Source of the DNA: Nageia nagi
Lineage: Eukaryota; Pinophyta
NCBI GenBank assembly: GCA_050084985.1
Contig: JBITNC010000001.1
Coordinates: 91,202,001-91,266,000 of the forward strand
Direction: 5' to 3'
DNA: 64,000 bases
The notes beneath the pieces are model-generated. The model made no database searches, was not told where the DNA came from, and saw only the letters and a program-made list of their open reading frames with translations. Of this stretch, positions 24,640 through 36,385 are shown one piece after another. The position numbers and the translations under genes are program-made. Position 1 is the first letter of the stretch. Every line of letters begins with the position of its first letter.

Positions 24640-27060
24640 ATGATATTTACAATGCTAGGGCACTAGATATTCAGGTAGAACCTATTTTCGATTCATATCA
24701 AGGTGAAGGAGATCCCATGGCTCACATTAAGGCATTGAGATGAAGTTTGAATTAAAGTTTGGAGTGGATGATAACTTGATGGCAAAATATTTTTTAACTA
24801 TATTATGAGGTGATGCCTTAACTTGGTACTTCTTTTTTCCAGCTAAATCTATCAATTGTTATGCACAACTTATTTCATAATTTTACATGCATTTCAAGTA
24901 TCTTTCATAATAAGGGTAAATTATATTATCAAAATATAGAGTTTTAATTCGAATCCCAAAAATTAATCGCAAAATTAGTTTCTATATCTAGAAACCACTA
25001 CCTAGCTATACCTGGTGGTAGCCTCATGTATGCATTTCAAGTATAGTGCTCTAAGACAAGTTATAGTTTTAGATTTGGTAAGCACACTATAAAAGGTCCA
25101 AATGAAAGATTTGATAAATTTGCATAAATATTTCATAAGGTATAGATTATGATACAAGAGCCATTTTCAAATGACATGTTACATCCACATTTATTCATAA
25201 TATCCATCCTAAGTTAAAATTCATAGCTTTGGATTATATGACACTTCCATTTACTAAGATTGTGTATAGATTGACCCAAAAGGAAAAATGCTTAATTGAT
25301 ATGGGTGAATTGAAGTATGATAATCCTACTAAAGATACAAAAAGAGGAATATATTAGGAAAAAGAGGATAAAGCAATACATACTATTGAAGATCCTAAAA
25401 GTAAAGAGTGACAAAAAAATCAAGCCAAGCAAAAATTTACATAAAATATAAGGTTATCTATAGCTCCTATGGTTATGTTCTTAGCCTGCTTGCAAAAGAA
25501 ATTAAGTACACCTGATCCAAAATAAGAACTAGTAAAAATGATGACAAACCTAGTTGGTACAATGAAGGGGAATTTTGTGAGTATCACAAAGTCAAAGGTC
25601 ATCAACTAAATGCTTGCATGATATTAAGGAAAGCATTGAGGAAATTGCTAGATGATGATAAAGATTGATATGAGGTTTACAGAATAGAACCTCTCATAAA
25701 AAACATCATTTTTCATGAGGAATAGCATAATGCCTATAGGAGAGGGAGGCATAGAGGGAATGTCTACTCAAAAAATGTGAAAAGAATAAGGCTTCCAAAT
25801 AATTCTTATGCACAAAAAATTCTATAACAACTAAAGGTAACACATACCAAGCTAAGTATTTTTGATCTTTTGCAATTATCAGTAGATCATAGAAATACAT
25901 TATTTTATGCTTTAAAGAAAACTGAAGTAGATGTTGATATTCCTATTATAAAATTTATTGAATTAGTTACTAATCTTGATACAAACTTAACTTGCAATAT
26001 TCTTTGCTTTCAAGATAGTGAATTACCTAGCGAAGATGTTATTGAAAATAACTTAGGACTATATATCTGAGTAAATATTAATGGTATTCCTATTAAGAAA
26101 GTATTGATTGATACTGGATCTAATGTAAATGTTTACCCAATTTATTTTTTACAAATATATTTTCCATCTATTTATGCAAAAAAATATGAAAAGAACTAGT
26201 ATTAGTATTAAAAGCTTTGATAATACTGAAAAGAGTGTATTGGTTATGTTAATATGCATATTGAGGTAGGAGGTAAATATATTCATAAAACATTTTGTCT
26301 TTCAAGCTAAATCGCCATACAATTTATTGCTTGGTAGACCTTATATTTGTAAGCTTAGAGCTATTACTTTCACCCTACATCAGTCAATTAGATTCATGTA
26401 CAAAGGTAAAATAGTTATAATTCATGTTGGAAAAAATAAAATAAATTTATGTTAAGAAACTCAATGATTTTGATACCTTATGATTTGGTTGATGATGAGG
26501 AGGGAGTAGAAAAATCAATCAAAGAGATCACTCCATAAGAGGTAAGCATGGGAACATATCAAATTTCTGACTTGGATATTTGGTAGAACTTCAAGGAATT
26601 AGGAAGACCTTTATCTACACTCAAGAGCCAACGATGTTGCTCGAAGGATGATGAGCCTAAGATATGTCACTCTGTTACAAAGGAATTGTTAGGCCCTATT
26701 GTAGATGTCAATGTTCTTTATTAGGAGCAAGAAGAAAAATCCCTTCCAGTTCCTATAAAAGATAGTTTTGTTCTTGAATCTTCTCAGCAAGATAAGTTAC
26801 ATGGTCATATAAGTATTCATTTCAATAATATTGATTCTACCTTTGCTATTAATATATTTAAAAATATTAGTATGATGGTAAAGGACTAGGCTAGGATGAA
26901 CAACATATTGTTGAGCCCATCCCAAATGAAGGAAAATTCAAAAGGACATCCGATATTGGCTTTGAAGCATCCACTCATGCAAAAGAATCTTCAACACCAA
27001 CTATCCAACATGTAAACACTAATGAATTAGGTAGTAATCATGATATATGTTATGAATGGT
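24640..27060 (+). pseudogene. Ty3/gypsy remnant C: gag, protease and G-patch region
   Basis: The + strand shows a gag capsid block (EMKFELKFGVDDNLMAKYFL, near 24,730-24,800), an alternative zinc-knuckle FCEYHKVKGHQLNACM (25,570-25,618), and a protease with an intact active-site motif DTGSNVN (26,110-26,130) followed by a degraded L-L-G-R-P-Y-I block. Further on, at 26,871-26,968, the frame reads YDGKGLG..DEQHIVEPI with a later IGFE, matching the G-patch often found behind the protease in Tat-like elements. No RT follows. Stops replace several glutamines. Gag resembles that of remnant D on the other strand, so the two belong to related families. Confidence 0.7.
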
Positions 27061-28699
27061 TACATTGTAACATGATGAATGGAACTTCCAAAGAGTTATA
27101 AGCTTATTATACAAATCCTTTCTTTCCACCTAGTGCTCCTATGCTATTCTTGATATGTTGGGGGTAAGGAGTGATTTACCAAAATATAGTGAGTAGATAC
27201 TGGATGCATGGATGTTACATCAATTACAAGCTTATTTGAAAAAGAAGGTCTAAAAGATGATGAGGATATTGCAGGTCTATTTATTGCTTTTTGAACCTTT
27301 TATTTATTTTTCATAAAATTAGTAGTAGAAGTAGGTAGTTAAATGTAAAAAATTCAATTTTGTGTATCCTTAATGGAACAACATTGCTCAATGTCAGGTG
27401 GTATCGCTTCATTATTTAAATCTCTCACAACTAAGTTTTGATGCAGGACTAGGGGCATTACCTATTAGTTAGGCTGGGGAGTTAGTGATTAGTTAGTTTG
27501 AGATTCCCTAGCTAACCAATATTTGACCACCCTTATGGATATATTTATGCATATTATTTATAATAATAAATGTAAATGCACCTAAAAGTTAAATATGGTA
27601 TATGTTGGGTTTTGCTTTAACTTTGACATTTGATTTTTTTATCAATCATCATTGACATAGATTCTTTAAGAGCATAATTAGGTTAGTTTTTGTTTGCAAT
27701 ATGATAATGGTGTTTGTAAAATTTATAATGAATGAATGGTATTTTTTAATGCCTTCAAAATTTAATGGTTTGTAGGATTTATAAAAATTTGTTGAAAGAT
27801 TAATATATTATTTAGGTATTTAATGATTATTTCTAACAAAATTCAGATTCATAATAAAATTTTTTCATGTTTGTTTTGGGTATGTTGGTTTTAGTATTCA
27901 TGGATTACCTTGTAATTTCAAGTATAATGATCATTTTTTTTAAAAGTTTTTTGTAATTATAATAGATAAGTTACTCATTATATAGAGTATTATATGAAAA
28001 TTAAATAATTTTTTTAGTTAATCATGCTAAATACAAGAATAATGATAAACATAAAATGAAATATTATTAATGTTTATGAATGCATAAGCATTTTCTACAT
28101 CATAGTAGTCATACCTTTTCTACATCACAATTAACATAACCAAGATTCACTTTTCTGTTCATACCTTTTATTTTGAAGGCCATATTTTGAAACTAAAAAT
28201 AAATTCATTTTTCCTTGATTTTCCAATCTTTTTTAAGATTTCATGTAAATTTGCCTTTTACTCTATATGCAAATTTTTAAAAAATAACGATTTCGCCATG
28301 TTACTATATGACTTTGGACCATATTCACCAAATTTGGAAACCAATTCACCTTGGTTTCTTTAAGTTATTTTTTGGACAGATCCTTAGGAGTAACCTTGAA
28401 CTCTTATATCCCTTGGTCATATTTCCCTAGATCCTTTGCTTTGTATCATATTGATTCCATGTACTGTGGGATCAATGGTGCATGGCATTACATGGTACTA
28501 GCTTTTTTATGCGTAAGTGACTACTCATTTGCTTTCCTCATCACTCTTTGTATCAGATTATGAGGTATTAGTGTTGTACAAAACCTCTTTTTTACTATCA
28601 TCATTAGTTTGAGATTATTTTTGACCATATTTTGAATAATTAGGATAACACAAACATTCATGTATCTTAGCATGAATATTGGTGCTAGTGTGAGCAATG
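27061..28699. other. unclassified AT-rich sequence
   Basis: I found no gene or clear repeat. 27,750-27,950 shares scattered words with 9,560-10,100 (TTTGTAGGATTT, GTTTTGG, ATTCATGGAT), which suggests the same old dispersed repeat. Confidence 0.4.
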
Positions 28700-30960
28700 G
28701 TGTCAACGTGAATGCTAGGCTTTATTTGAAGTACCAAACCTTCCAAAATTTATGATTTCCTCTTTGATTACTTTTTGACTAATTGCATAGGTTCCAAAAT
28801 CATTTTCCTTGTATAACTGCATACTATCTTCCTCATCTTCATCTTCTTGTATCTCTATATCTCTATAAGGAATGATAGTATTCCCAATGTATCTAATCAT
28901 ATTTAGATTTCCTTCTGCAGCTTCAATAACATATTATTGTCCTTCATGGTTAAACTTTAATAATATTTGTAAATTAGATGGTATACATCTCATAGGATAT
29001 ATATATGATCTTCCAAGAAGAATGCCATAAAGAAACTTCTTGTCAAGAACGTATGCCATTACTTCTATGGTCTTTGGTCCCAACTATATAGGAAGGATAT
29101 TATGGCCAATACATGATATTCTATCATTATCAAAACCTGTAATCTTGTATTTCTTTATTTGTAATCTACACATTAATTTATCTCTAAATTTTTTAAAAAA
29201 TTCAAGAGAGCAAATATTCAAACTTGCACCACCAACTACCAATGTAGTTTTTACTATCTTACCCATGATCTTGAAATAAATGCACATAGCTATGCATTTT
29301 CAATGATATCTTGGTTACAAAGATCATCCTTGGTGAATAATAAGGGCCATTAAAAAAAATCAACTATTCCTACTAGTGTACTTGTTGAAATATTAGTATC
29401 AACATCTATGCCACTAAGAAGTTTAAATAAAGCTAATCTACATTCTTAAGATGCTTCAAATGATTCAAGTAAATTAATTTAAGCATTATTATTTGTTAAA
29501 TTTTGAATGATATTCTTATTTCATTTGTATTTTTTTTTGTAAGAGAATGTGTATGAAGTACCTCTCTTGTAGAAGAAACAAGATTGGGAATACCTTTCTT
29601 GGCTCTTGTAACAACATTGCATGTGTTCTCTTGTTCTTATTTTGATTCTAACTCTATACTTTGTTCATCATCAAACTTAATTGACTCAACATTGCCATCA
29701 TAAATAATCATCTTCACCTTGTTGATGTGAGGTAGCTCTTGGTCTTTTACCTTGATCAAATCATTCTCATATGATATTGTTCCCTTGTTTATAAGTTATT
29801 TTAATATTTTTCTCATAGCATAACAACCTATGGTATTGTGTCCCTTGACTTGATGATATTTGTAAAATAAATTCTCCTTGCACCAATGTAGTTTTTCATC
29901 ATTAGGACCATATTTCTTTCTTTAAACTCTCTCAATTATACCTTTTTTCTTTTAACATTTGATTGGGAGGCATAGGAACTGGATATTTATCTTTCACATT
30001 TTCATTTTTTCTATCTTGTATCTTATCTTGAGTTTTAGGTTCAACAAAATTAAAATAAGTATTCTTATGATAAGGCTTCCTACCATTGTGTTTGTTTGAG
30101 TATGATGTGTATTTGACATGGTCATATTCTAACATATATCCCTCTTTCTCAATAAGCATATGAACCATATCCATAAATTGACCTTTAGCCTAATCAAGAC
30201 CACAAGCAACAAGAACATGATTAATATTATCAAGGAATACCTTTGCGATGAATTTTTCATCCAGCTTTTATTTTATTGATCTCCAAATATTCACATATCT
30301 AGGGGTAAATTTTTTCAATTTTTTTTTTAATTATCCTTGCATGCAATGAATTAAATATGTCAAATCTATCAGTACTTGATGTTGCATCTAAAGTGATTCT
30401 TGAATTGATCCTTCAACTGCTAGTACAAAGTGATAAATGTCAATTCTAGGTTATGGAACCACTTTCGTGCTTCATCAGTTAGGCTTATAGTAAAGTACTT
30501 TGCTTTGAAATTATCATTTATTCCATATTTAAGCTCCATCTCATATTCAAAGCCTTGAAGATGAGTCATAGGAGCATTCTTACCATTGAATTTTTCTAGT
30601 TCAGGCTCTTTATTTGTGTCAGTGAGTATAGCATTACAAATGTTTATGCTCAAGGGATTACCTTTAACTTCCGTATGAATAATACTAGTCTCGAACTAAT
30701 TCTCTAGTCAATCTATCTTCATTTCTAATAATTTGAATTGCTTAGTTGTGTAGGTTTCGACAACTGATGTATTATTCCCAACTTTAGCATTGATGTTAGC
30801 ATTTGCACCATTGGCAACATTCGTGTTGTTGGTAGTATTAATGATGTTGTTATATGGTGCTATTGGTATAAATAATTTTTCTAGGATGGCTTGAAATTAA
30901 GGCATTTCAAGTAACTTGGCCATAACTTCAAGAGCAATATTTGTCATGTCTATCACACTT
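28700..30960 (-). pseudogene. Ty3/gypsy remnant D: gag and protease (minus strand)
   Basis: Read from 30,960 downward: a variable N-terminal part rich in asparagine and threonine, then gag capsid (30,653-30,420; GFEYEMELKYGINDNFKAKY, TDEARKWFHNLEL), a basic linker (30,174-29,932), and a protease-like domain from 29,287. There the motif GGASLN (29,216-29,233) is intact but the residue before it is valine where aspartate is needed. A later KFLYGILLGRSYIYPMRC block ends the protease, and an acidic stretch (EIQEDEDEEDSM) reaches 28,720. No RT is present. The orientation is opposite to remnants A-C, so it was a separate insertion. Confidence 0.7.
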
Positions 30961-30985
30961 AAGAAAATCTATGGTGAAATGCTAA

Positions 30986-31005
30986 CAAGAACCCTAGGGT
31001 TCTTG
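30986..31005. repeat. perfect 20-base palindrome
   Basis: CAAGAACCCTAGGGTTCTTG is its own reverse complement. It lies just 5' of the gag of remnant D, in its presumed leader. No function can be assigned. Confidence 0.9.
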
Positions 31006-31974
31006 ATATGATTATAAAATATTAGGTAGGTTTGAGAGCACTTATTTTCAACCCTAATTATGATAAGGATATGCTAAAGAAAAATATGTGCACCAATATG
31101 TTGTTATATTTTTAGCCATCCTTAGGATTAAACCTAAGTGGAAATTAATAAAATATATAACATGTAGTAATGTATTATCCCAATTATTTAACTTTAATAA
31201 AATATAAAGATAACATAAATAATAAGAAATGAATCAAATAAATATAGCAATAGAGTAACAAAATTAATTTTACTGAATCAAGATAATGAAATAATGAAAG
31301 AACGCACTAAAGAGATGGGATCAAATGAGAGATAAATACTTGTAAATCCTTACTTGGGATGATGAAGATTATATGTAGACTAGAACTTATCGAATATATT
31401 TGACCTTTATGTGCGAACCCCATAAAGAAAAGTAGTAAGAATGATAGAAACCCAATGATAGAGTGGATGTTAGGTCTAGAACAACAACGTAGGCATACAC
31501 AATAGTGCATATGTTATGGTTCCAATCAAATAGAGTTTACCACTAAGGATTGAAGCATAATAGAATATCGATAAGTTAAGCCAAATATATAATTACAAAA
31601 GATGGAATGATAAGTATGCTCTAGTGATAACAAGATCCCAATCTCAATAGGTGGTGTTTATAAATACCTAAATGTTAGGTACCCTATATGATAATACTTA
31701 CCTTTATATATGCATGAGATATCCTCCAATGGTCCTTTAGGAAGGTTAGCACCGATGTTGGGGTACCTAGCATAGAAATAAGATCACATGAGATATGGTT
31801 GATAATAATACCAATAATATGATATGATTAATATAGTATAATAACTAAGCGGGGCCACCTTAGGGGGAACAAAATTAGATGTTAACAATAAGCATGCTAG
31901 AACAATTCATTTCAGAGAATTATTATTAAATGCATCCCATCTTTGAATGTAGGATTATAAAAAAAGATTGAGAA
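31006..31974. other. noncoding, probable leader or LTR of remnant D
   Basis: It lies upstream (minus sense) of the gag of remnant D and contains no gene. No paired LTR was recognised. Confidence 0.35.
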
Positions 31975-32900
31975 TTTACAACTCAGTATGTGCATAATAG
32001 TAGTGCTTCATCATATCAAAGACTTTAAATTTTGACCAAGAAATGATAAGCATATTGGTGACATAAGAGATCTTTGTAGGATTATGAAAAAATCCCAAAA
32101 TTTTAAAACTTGATATGTGCATATTAACAACTCTCATACACTGCCAACATAAAGTATTTACAATCCTCATGCATTAGAATTGCATGGTTGCATACAAGTA
32201 GAATACATATAAAGGTTACATTATTAGGGTTGTTCCCAAGTGCTTCATCATATCAAACAGTTTAAGGGCATCCTTGTAGTAGGTATATATTGTATATCCA
32301 TTGCATTCCATAAAATTGTGTTTGCATCATGAATCTTGTTAAACAATTTCCATGCCTTGTATATTCTTCCATATTTTACATACATGTCCATTAGAGTATT
32401 CGCAACTTAATATTCGATGAATTTCAACTACTCTTTGATGGATGTTTATACATTCTTCAAGAGCTCCCACTATGCCATATGTTTCGAAAAGGTTACAAAG
32501 TTTGTCTTTACAACTTGCAATTGCATTTTTTAAAATACTTTAGTAGTTTCTTGAACAGGCTAAATTCAATTTCTCTTGCAAATTATTGCTTTGGCATATT
32601 ATTGAGTATGCCAAATTCAATTTCTCTAATGTATTGATTTTATTTCTTAGAAAACCCATTCATGCATATTCGATGATCATTAAATTTCACGAAACTATTT
32701 GCATCATACATCTTACTAAATAATTCACAAGCCTTTTGCCTTCTTCCATATTTTGCATGGATGGCTTTCAAGGAAATCACAACCACAACATTCAATAAAA
32801 AATCATTTTCAACTACTCTTTGATGGATGTTCATACCTTCTACAGTTAGAAGAATGTTGACAAAAGTTGCAACATCTGGATTTCCCCTATGATTCATTGA
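31975..32900 (-). pseudogene. PPR-protein gene fragment
   Basis: Read on the minus strand, degenerate pentatricopeptide repeats appear. From 32,897: a GMNIHQRVVENDFLLNVVVV block, then AIHAKYGRRQKACELFSKMY, the usual Y-x-K-x-G..A..LF..M repeat. After frameshifts and stops a second set begins, with ECINIHQRVVE (near 32,470) and NTLMDMYVKYGRIYKAWKLF (about 32,395-32,335), then N-A-M. A short FDMMKH phrase occurs twice (about 32,255 and 32,030), so the tail seems locally duplicated. PPR proteins bind organellar RNA; this fragment has many breaks and cannot encode one. It is not next to any intact PPR gene. Confidence 0.75.
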
Positions 32901-33020
32901 TAGTCATAATTTGAATCCTCTATCTGATGATGTTTGAATCCTTTGATAATTTTTTGTTAGTTTAGAAATCTTGCATAGTGAATGAAATTTAAATTTAAAA
33001 TTTTCCCACCTTCACCATTA

Positions 33021-33420
33021 TGCAATGTGTGTATGAAATTTAAATCTAAATCATCCACTCATCCACTAGAGCATGCAATTATAATGACATACACACATTG
33101 TATAATGACATATAATATTCATCATATAATAATATAACTTGTCCATATATCACTATATGATGTGCATATGAATTTAAAATTAAATCATTTACTCATCCAC
33201 TATAATGACATACACACATCATATAATAATATAGCTTATGTGTATGTTATTATACAATGTGTGTATGGAATTTAAAATTAAATCATCTACTATAACGACA
33301 CACATACATCATATAATAATGTAGTTTAAAATTAAACAATCTACTCATCATCCACTATAATGGCATACACATCCTATAATAATATAGCTTATGCATATGT
33401 TATTATAAGATGTGTGTTTA
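33021..33420. repeat. tandem array of about 100-bp internally palindromic units
   Basis: About four imperfect units follow each other, sharing AATTTAAAATTAAATCAT, CATCCACTATAATGACATAC and ATATAATAATATAGCTTATG. Each unit also contains inverted halves (CACACATCATATAATAA against TTATTATACAATGTGTG), so a unit can fold on itself. Unit length varies from about 60 to 135 bases. Confidence 0.7.
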
Positions 33421-33981
33421 TCAGGATCTAAGATTATGCTTAGAATTTTTTGGACATACAAGATATATGATATAAGGTAAATCCTTACTAAGAAATAATA
33501 TACCGAGAAATTGCTAGATCCAGATGTGAGGGGGAGTGAGGAAGAAGAAGGGGTCAAATGGGGTGGTGATGGATTGTTAACATATGCACAAAGTATGTGG
33601 TGGATTATATCTCACCCAAGCTTGGAATTTTATAGGCTACATATTGTATTTATGATTTCAAATAGTAAAATACGATTTTAAATTGAAATTGACTATAGAT
33701 TATGACTTCTTATATTTAAAAAAAATGTAGAATCTATATATATATTAGCCGCCAATTTGAATGATCCACATTCATCAAACCCTATCATTCAACTAACATC
33801 TGTGATTGCAAATCATATGTGATCCGTGTTGATGGCCACCAACCAAAAAGCATAACATATGCCTTTCCCTTATATATACAAAGGGCTGCCAATAGTCTTT
33901 TGCCTTGACAGTGTTGATTTTAATGAGATATGGAGCAAGTGATATTCTTCCAATTATATTCTTGGAGCCCTTGTAGCATCA
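33421..33981. other. noncoding AT-rich spacer
   Basis: Nothing is recognisable between the tandem array and the histone pseudogene. Confidence 0.5.
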
Positions 33982-34256
33982 ATGGTGCTCAAAGTTGAGA
34001 AGAAGACTGTAGCGGAGAAAAGCAAGAAAGCTCTAGCTCTTGATAAGAAGTCTTGTAAGAAAGAGAAGAATCCATTGAGAATAAGGGGAAGAAGAAGCAT
34101 AAGAAGAGCATGGAGATGTACAAGATCTATATCTTCAATGTGGTGAAGTAGGTTCACCCCGACATAGGAGATCCATATCTTCGTGAAGTTGGTTCTTCCA
34201 GGGAAGCTCACCAAGCATGCCATGTTGGAGAGCACCAAGATGGTAAAAAGTTCACC
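33982..34256 (+). pseudogene. histone H2B pseudogene with central deletion
   Basis: ATG at 33,982 begins a lysine-rich tail (KVEKKTVAEKSKKAL) like a plant H2B N-terminus. After a frameshift the sequence reads KKHKKSMEMYKIYIFNVVK, a stop, then VHPDIG, the start of the H2B histone fold. In a third frame it resumes with EIHIFVKLVLPGKLTKHAML (plant H2B has [20 protein letters not shown]) and, after one more shift, ends K-F-T at 34,251-34,256, where H2B proteins end. About 38 residues between HPDIG and the R-E-I-Q block are missing, removing most of the central helix of the histone fold. With no introns and several breaks it is probably a dead retrocopy or relic. No poly-A tail is clear. Confidence 0.8.
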
Positions 34257-34289
34257 ACTATTGGATTTGGTGCTACATCTATACAATGT

Positions 34290-35169
34290 TGTCTTTAGAT
34301 ACTAACAAATAAGGATATGGTTAGTAAAATCATGTGTTTTTTTTGTCAAAACTTTTAGGTTTTGTTTCCTTGTAGGTTGGGTGAAATGCATTGGTTATTG
34401 GTTTACCAAATTAATGTACTTTGTTAGTCATATAAAGATAATAGATTTAATGGTAAAAGATTTATTTTTTTTATAAAAATATCAATATTCAAATTTAATT
34501 TTTACTATTTTCACATAATTTTAAATTAATAATGTTTTTGATAAATAATCAAATCAATAACTACATTTCAACTAATATTGAAGAATATTTTTTGTTACTA
34601 TAAATTTTTAAATATAATTTAAATAATAATAATAACCATTCTTGAAATAATTTTAACTGTAATTAAAAAAAATGAAAAGTAAATAAAATTCAAAAATGTA
34701 ATTTGAAAGCCAAATTTTTTTTTACCATAAAAATTCATTTTGACAGATAATTTTTATTTGAAATTCCAGGCCTGTCCTCACGCGTAACGTTCGCCAAATA
34801 TTGTTTTATTTGGAGAGCCGTGCAAAAGACAACATCATATGGTAGTCGGCTCCCAACCACCGCTCGTGTGTTGACCGATGTGTCGCATCTCCAACGCCAG
34901 CTGTCGGCTGCCGACTATGCTGAGTCACCTACGCCGTTCCTTTTTTGGCATTATTTTTCAACAAGCCCATGTGCTTCACGTACATTTTCTTATCTTGTGG
35001 GTCCCATTTGACCCAAGGGTGGTAACAAGAACATGTTTTTTTTGGCTGCAACATCTATATAGCTAAGCTTAGTCAAATTCATCAAGATTGGATTTGGTAG
35101 TCTCTCTTCAATATTATTATTATATAAAGAAAGAGTGGAAATGGGAAGGCTGGAGATACTGGTAGGCAG
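34290..35169. other. noncoding; GC-richer from 34,770
   Basis: 34,290-34,770 is AT-rich. From 34,770 to 35,060 GC rises (ACGCGTAACGTTCGCC and similar words). No protein family was recognised in either strand. It lies at the 3' side of the minus-strand LRR pseudogene. Confidence 0.4.
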
Positions 35170-36385
35170 CGATTTTTAACTCTGTTAGATGAGAAGTCAA
35201 TCCAAACGAGATTGCTACAATTACCTATTTCAGAAGGAATAGATCTGTAAGATTCCCGGGGCCATATAGGGCTAACTGATAAAGATGTTTCAATTTTCCT
35301 AATTCGGGAGGTATTTTGCCTTGCAATAAGTTAATGTCCAATATATAATACTTGGAGGGAAGAACAATTACGGACTGCTGAAGGGATTAAGCTTTCTAAC
35401 CTTTCAAGTAAATATATGTGACACTTTGAAGCTCACACAAAGCAGAAGGCATTGCACCCGTGAGATTGTTATAACCAATCGACAATTCAAGGAGAGAGGT
35501 GCAGTTGCCCAGAAAAGGAGGAATGTTACCAGTTAGCCAGTTTTATTCCATGTAAAGAAACGACAATAGTCTTTATCCCACCCAAAAAGGAGGGGAATGA
35601 GCCCATGAAATTGTTATGTCCCACAACCAGACTTACCAGAGATGTGCAGCTGCTCAGAGAAGTGGGAATGCTTCCAATCAAATCATTGTACGACAAGCAG
35701 AGGTGCTTCAAGTCTTGCAGCAGACCAAATTCTGGTGGTATGCTTCCACCTAATGAAAGTCTAATCTGCTGCAGATGTTTGCAATTAGCCAGAGATTCGG
35801 GTATATGACCCTGGTTGCTTTTGAGGTCAAGAACCCTCAATGCTTTGAGCGGTCCCATCTTTGGTGGAATATTTCCTCTGAAATGATTCAGGTACGTTCC
35901 AATTGGAGATCCAGGAGGATGATGGCAACCACTCTTTAACTCTCTTTTCTGCACCAAATACCCTTCTACGAGCGCACGTCCTCATAATTGTTGCAGTCCA
36001 AGCGGAGAGCGCTTGTACCGGATCTGACTTATGGCGTTTCGGAAGGACATGAGCTTCAATATCCCTTATCATCTGAACCGTTTCTCCAAGCACTATACGC
36101 TCGTTTGGGACGGAAAAACTTTCTCCAAATGCCCATGCAAAAAACATTTCTTCCCAAAATATGTTCTGAAGAAATGTTTTGAAAAGAAATGTTTTTTTTG
36201 CATGGGCGTAGAATTGGAGGAAGTTTTTCCGTCCCAAATGAGCGTATGATGCTTGCAGAAGATGGTTTACTAGGATGATAGGAAGGATATTGTCCTTCCA
36301 AAAACGCCATAAGTCAGATCCACTGCAACTGCCCAGCAACATCTTCATCATGACCATCCATTTCTTTCCCTTCCCATTTCTATAT
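35170..36385 (-). pseudogene. LRR receptor-kinase extracellular-domain pseudogene
   Basis: On the minus strand, leucine-rich repeats of the plant receptor type follow one another: FRGNIPPKMGPLKALRVLDL, GHIPESLANCKHLQQIRL, GSIPPEFGLLQDLKHLCLSY, GSIPTSLSSCTSLVSLVVGH, then after a frameshift further repeats down to GKIPPELGKLKHLYQL and a last unit near 35,200. N-terminally, C-N-N and RVVAIIL relics match the cap before the first repeat, and an ATG with a short hydrophobic stretch (MKMLLGS) lies near 36,345. A 300-bp palindrome splits the N-terminal part. No transmembrane segment or kinase is present. Such proteins are pattern or hormone receptors at the cell surface; this one has frameshifts, stops and truncation. 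Confidence 0.8.
36008..36333. repeat. 300-bp foldback palindrome within the LRR pseudogene
   Basis: The arms meet near 36,170. GGATCTGACTTATGGCG at 36,020 is mirrored by its inverted copy ending at 36,321, and inner blocks (TTTGGGACGGAAAAACTT, GCCCATGCAAAAAACATTTC) pair all the way to the centre. Weaker pairing extends about ten bases further on each side. A transcript would fold into one long hairpin. No clear target duplication flanks it, so it may be a foldback MITE or an inverted duplication of local DNA. Confidence 0.85.

Noticed and set aside
33021-33420. CRISPR-like array
   Set aside because: Units are imperfect, touch each other without unique spacers, and the DNA is plant nuclear.
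35117-35155. Second gene start on +, with TATATAAA and ATGGGAAGG
   Set aside because: The frame stops after 12 codons; the likeness to the inverted sequence near 36,375 is only about 11 bases.
35526-35957. Intact small LRR protein
   Set aside because: The 143-codon frame is a piece of a longer broken LRR region; signal peptide, membrane segment and kinase are missing.
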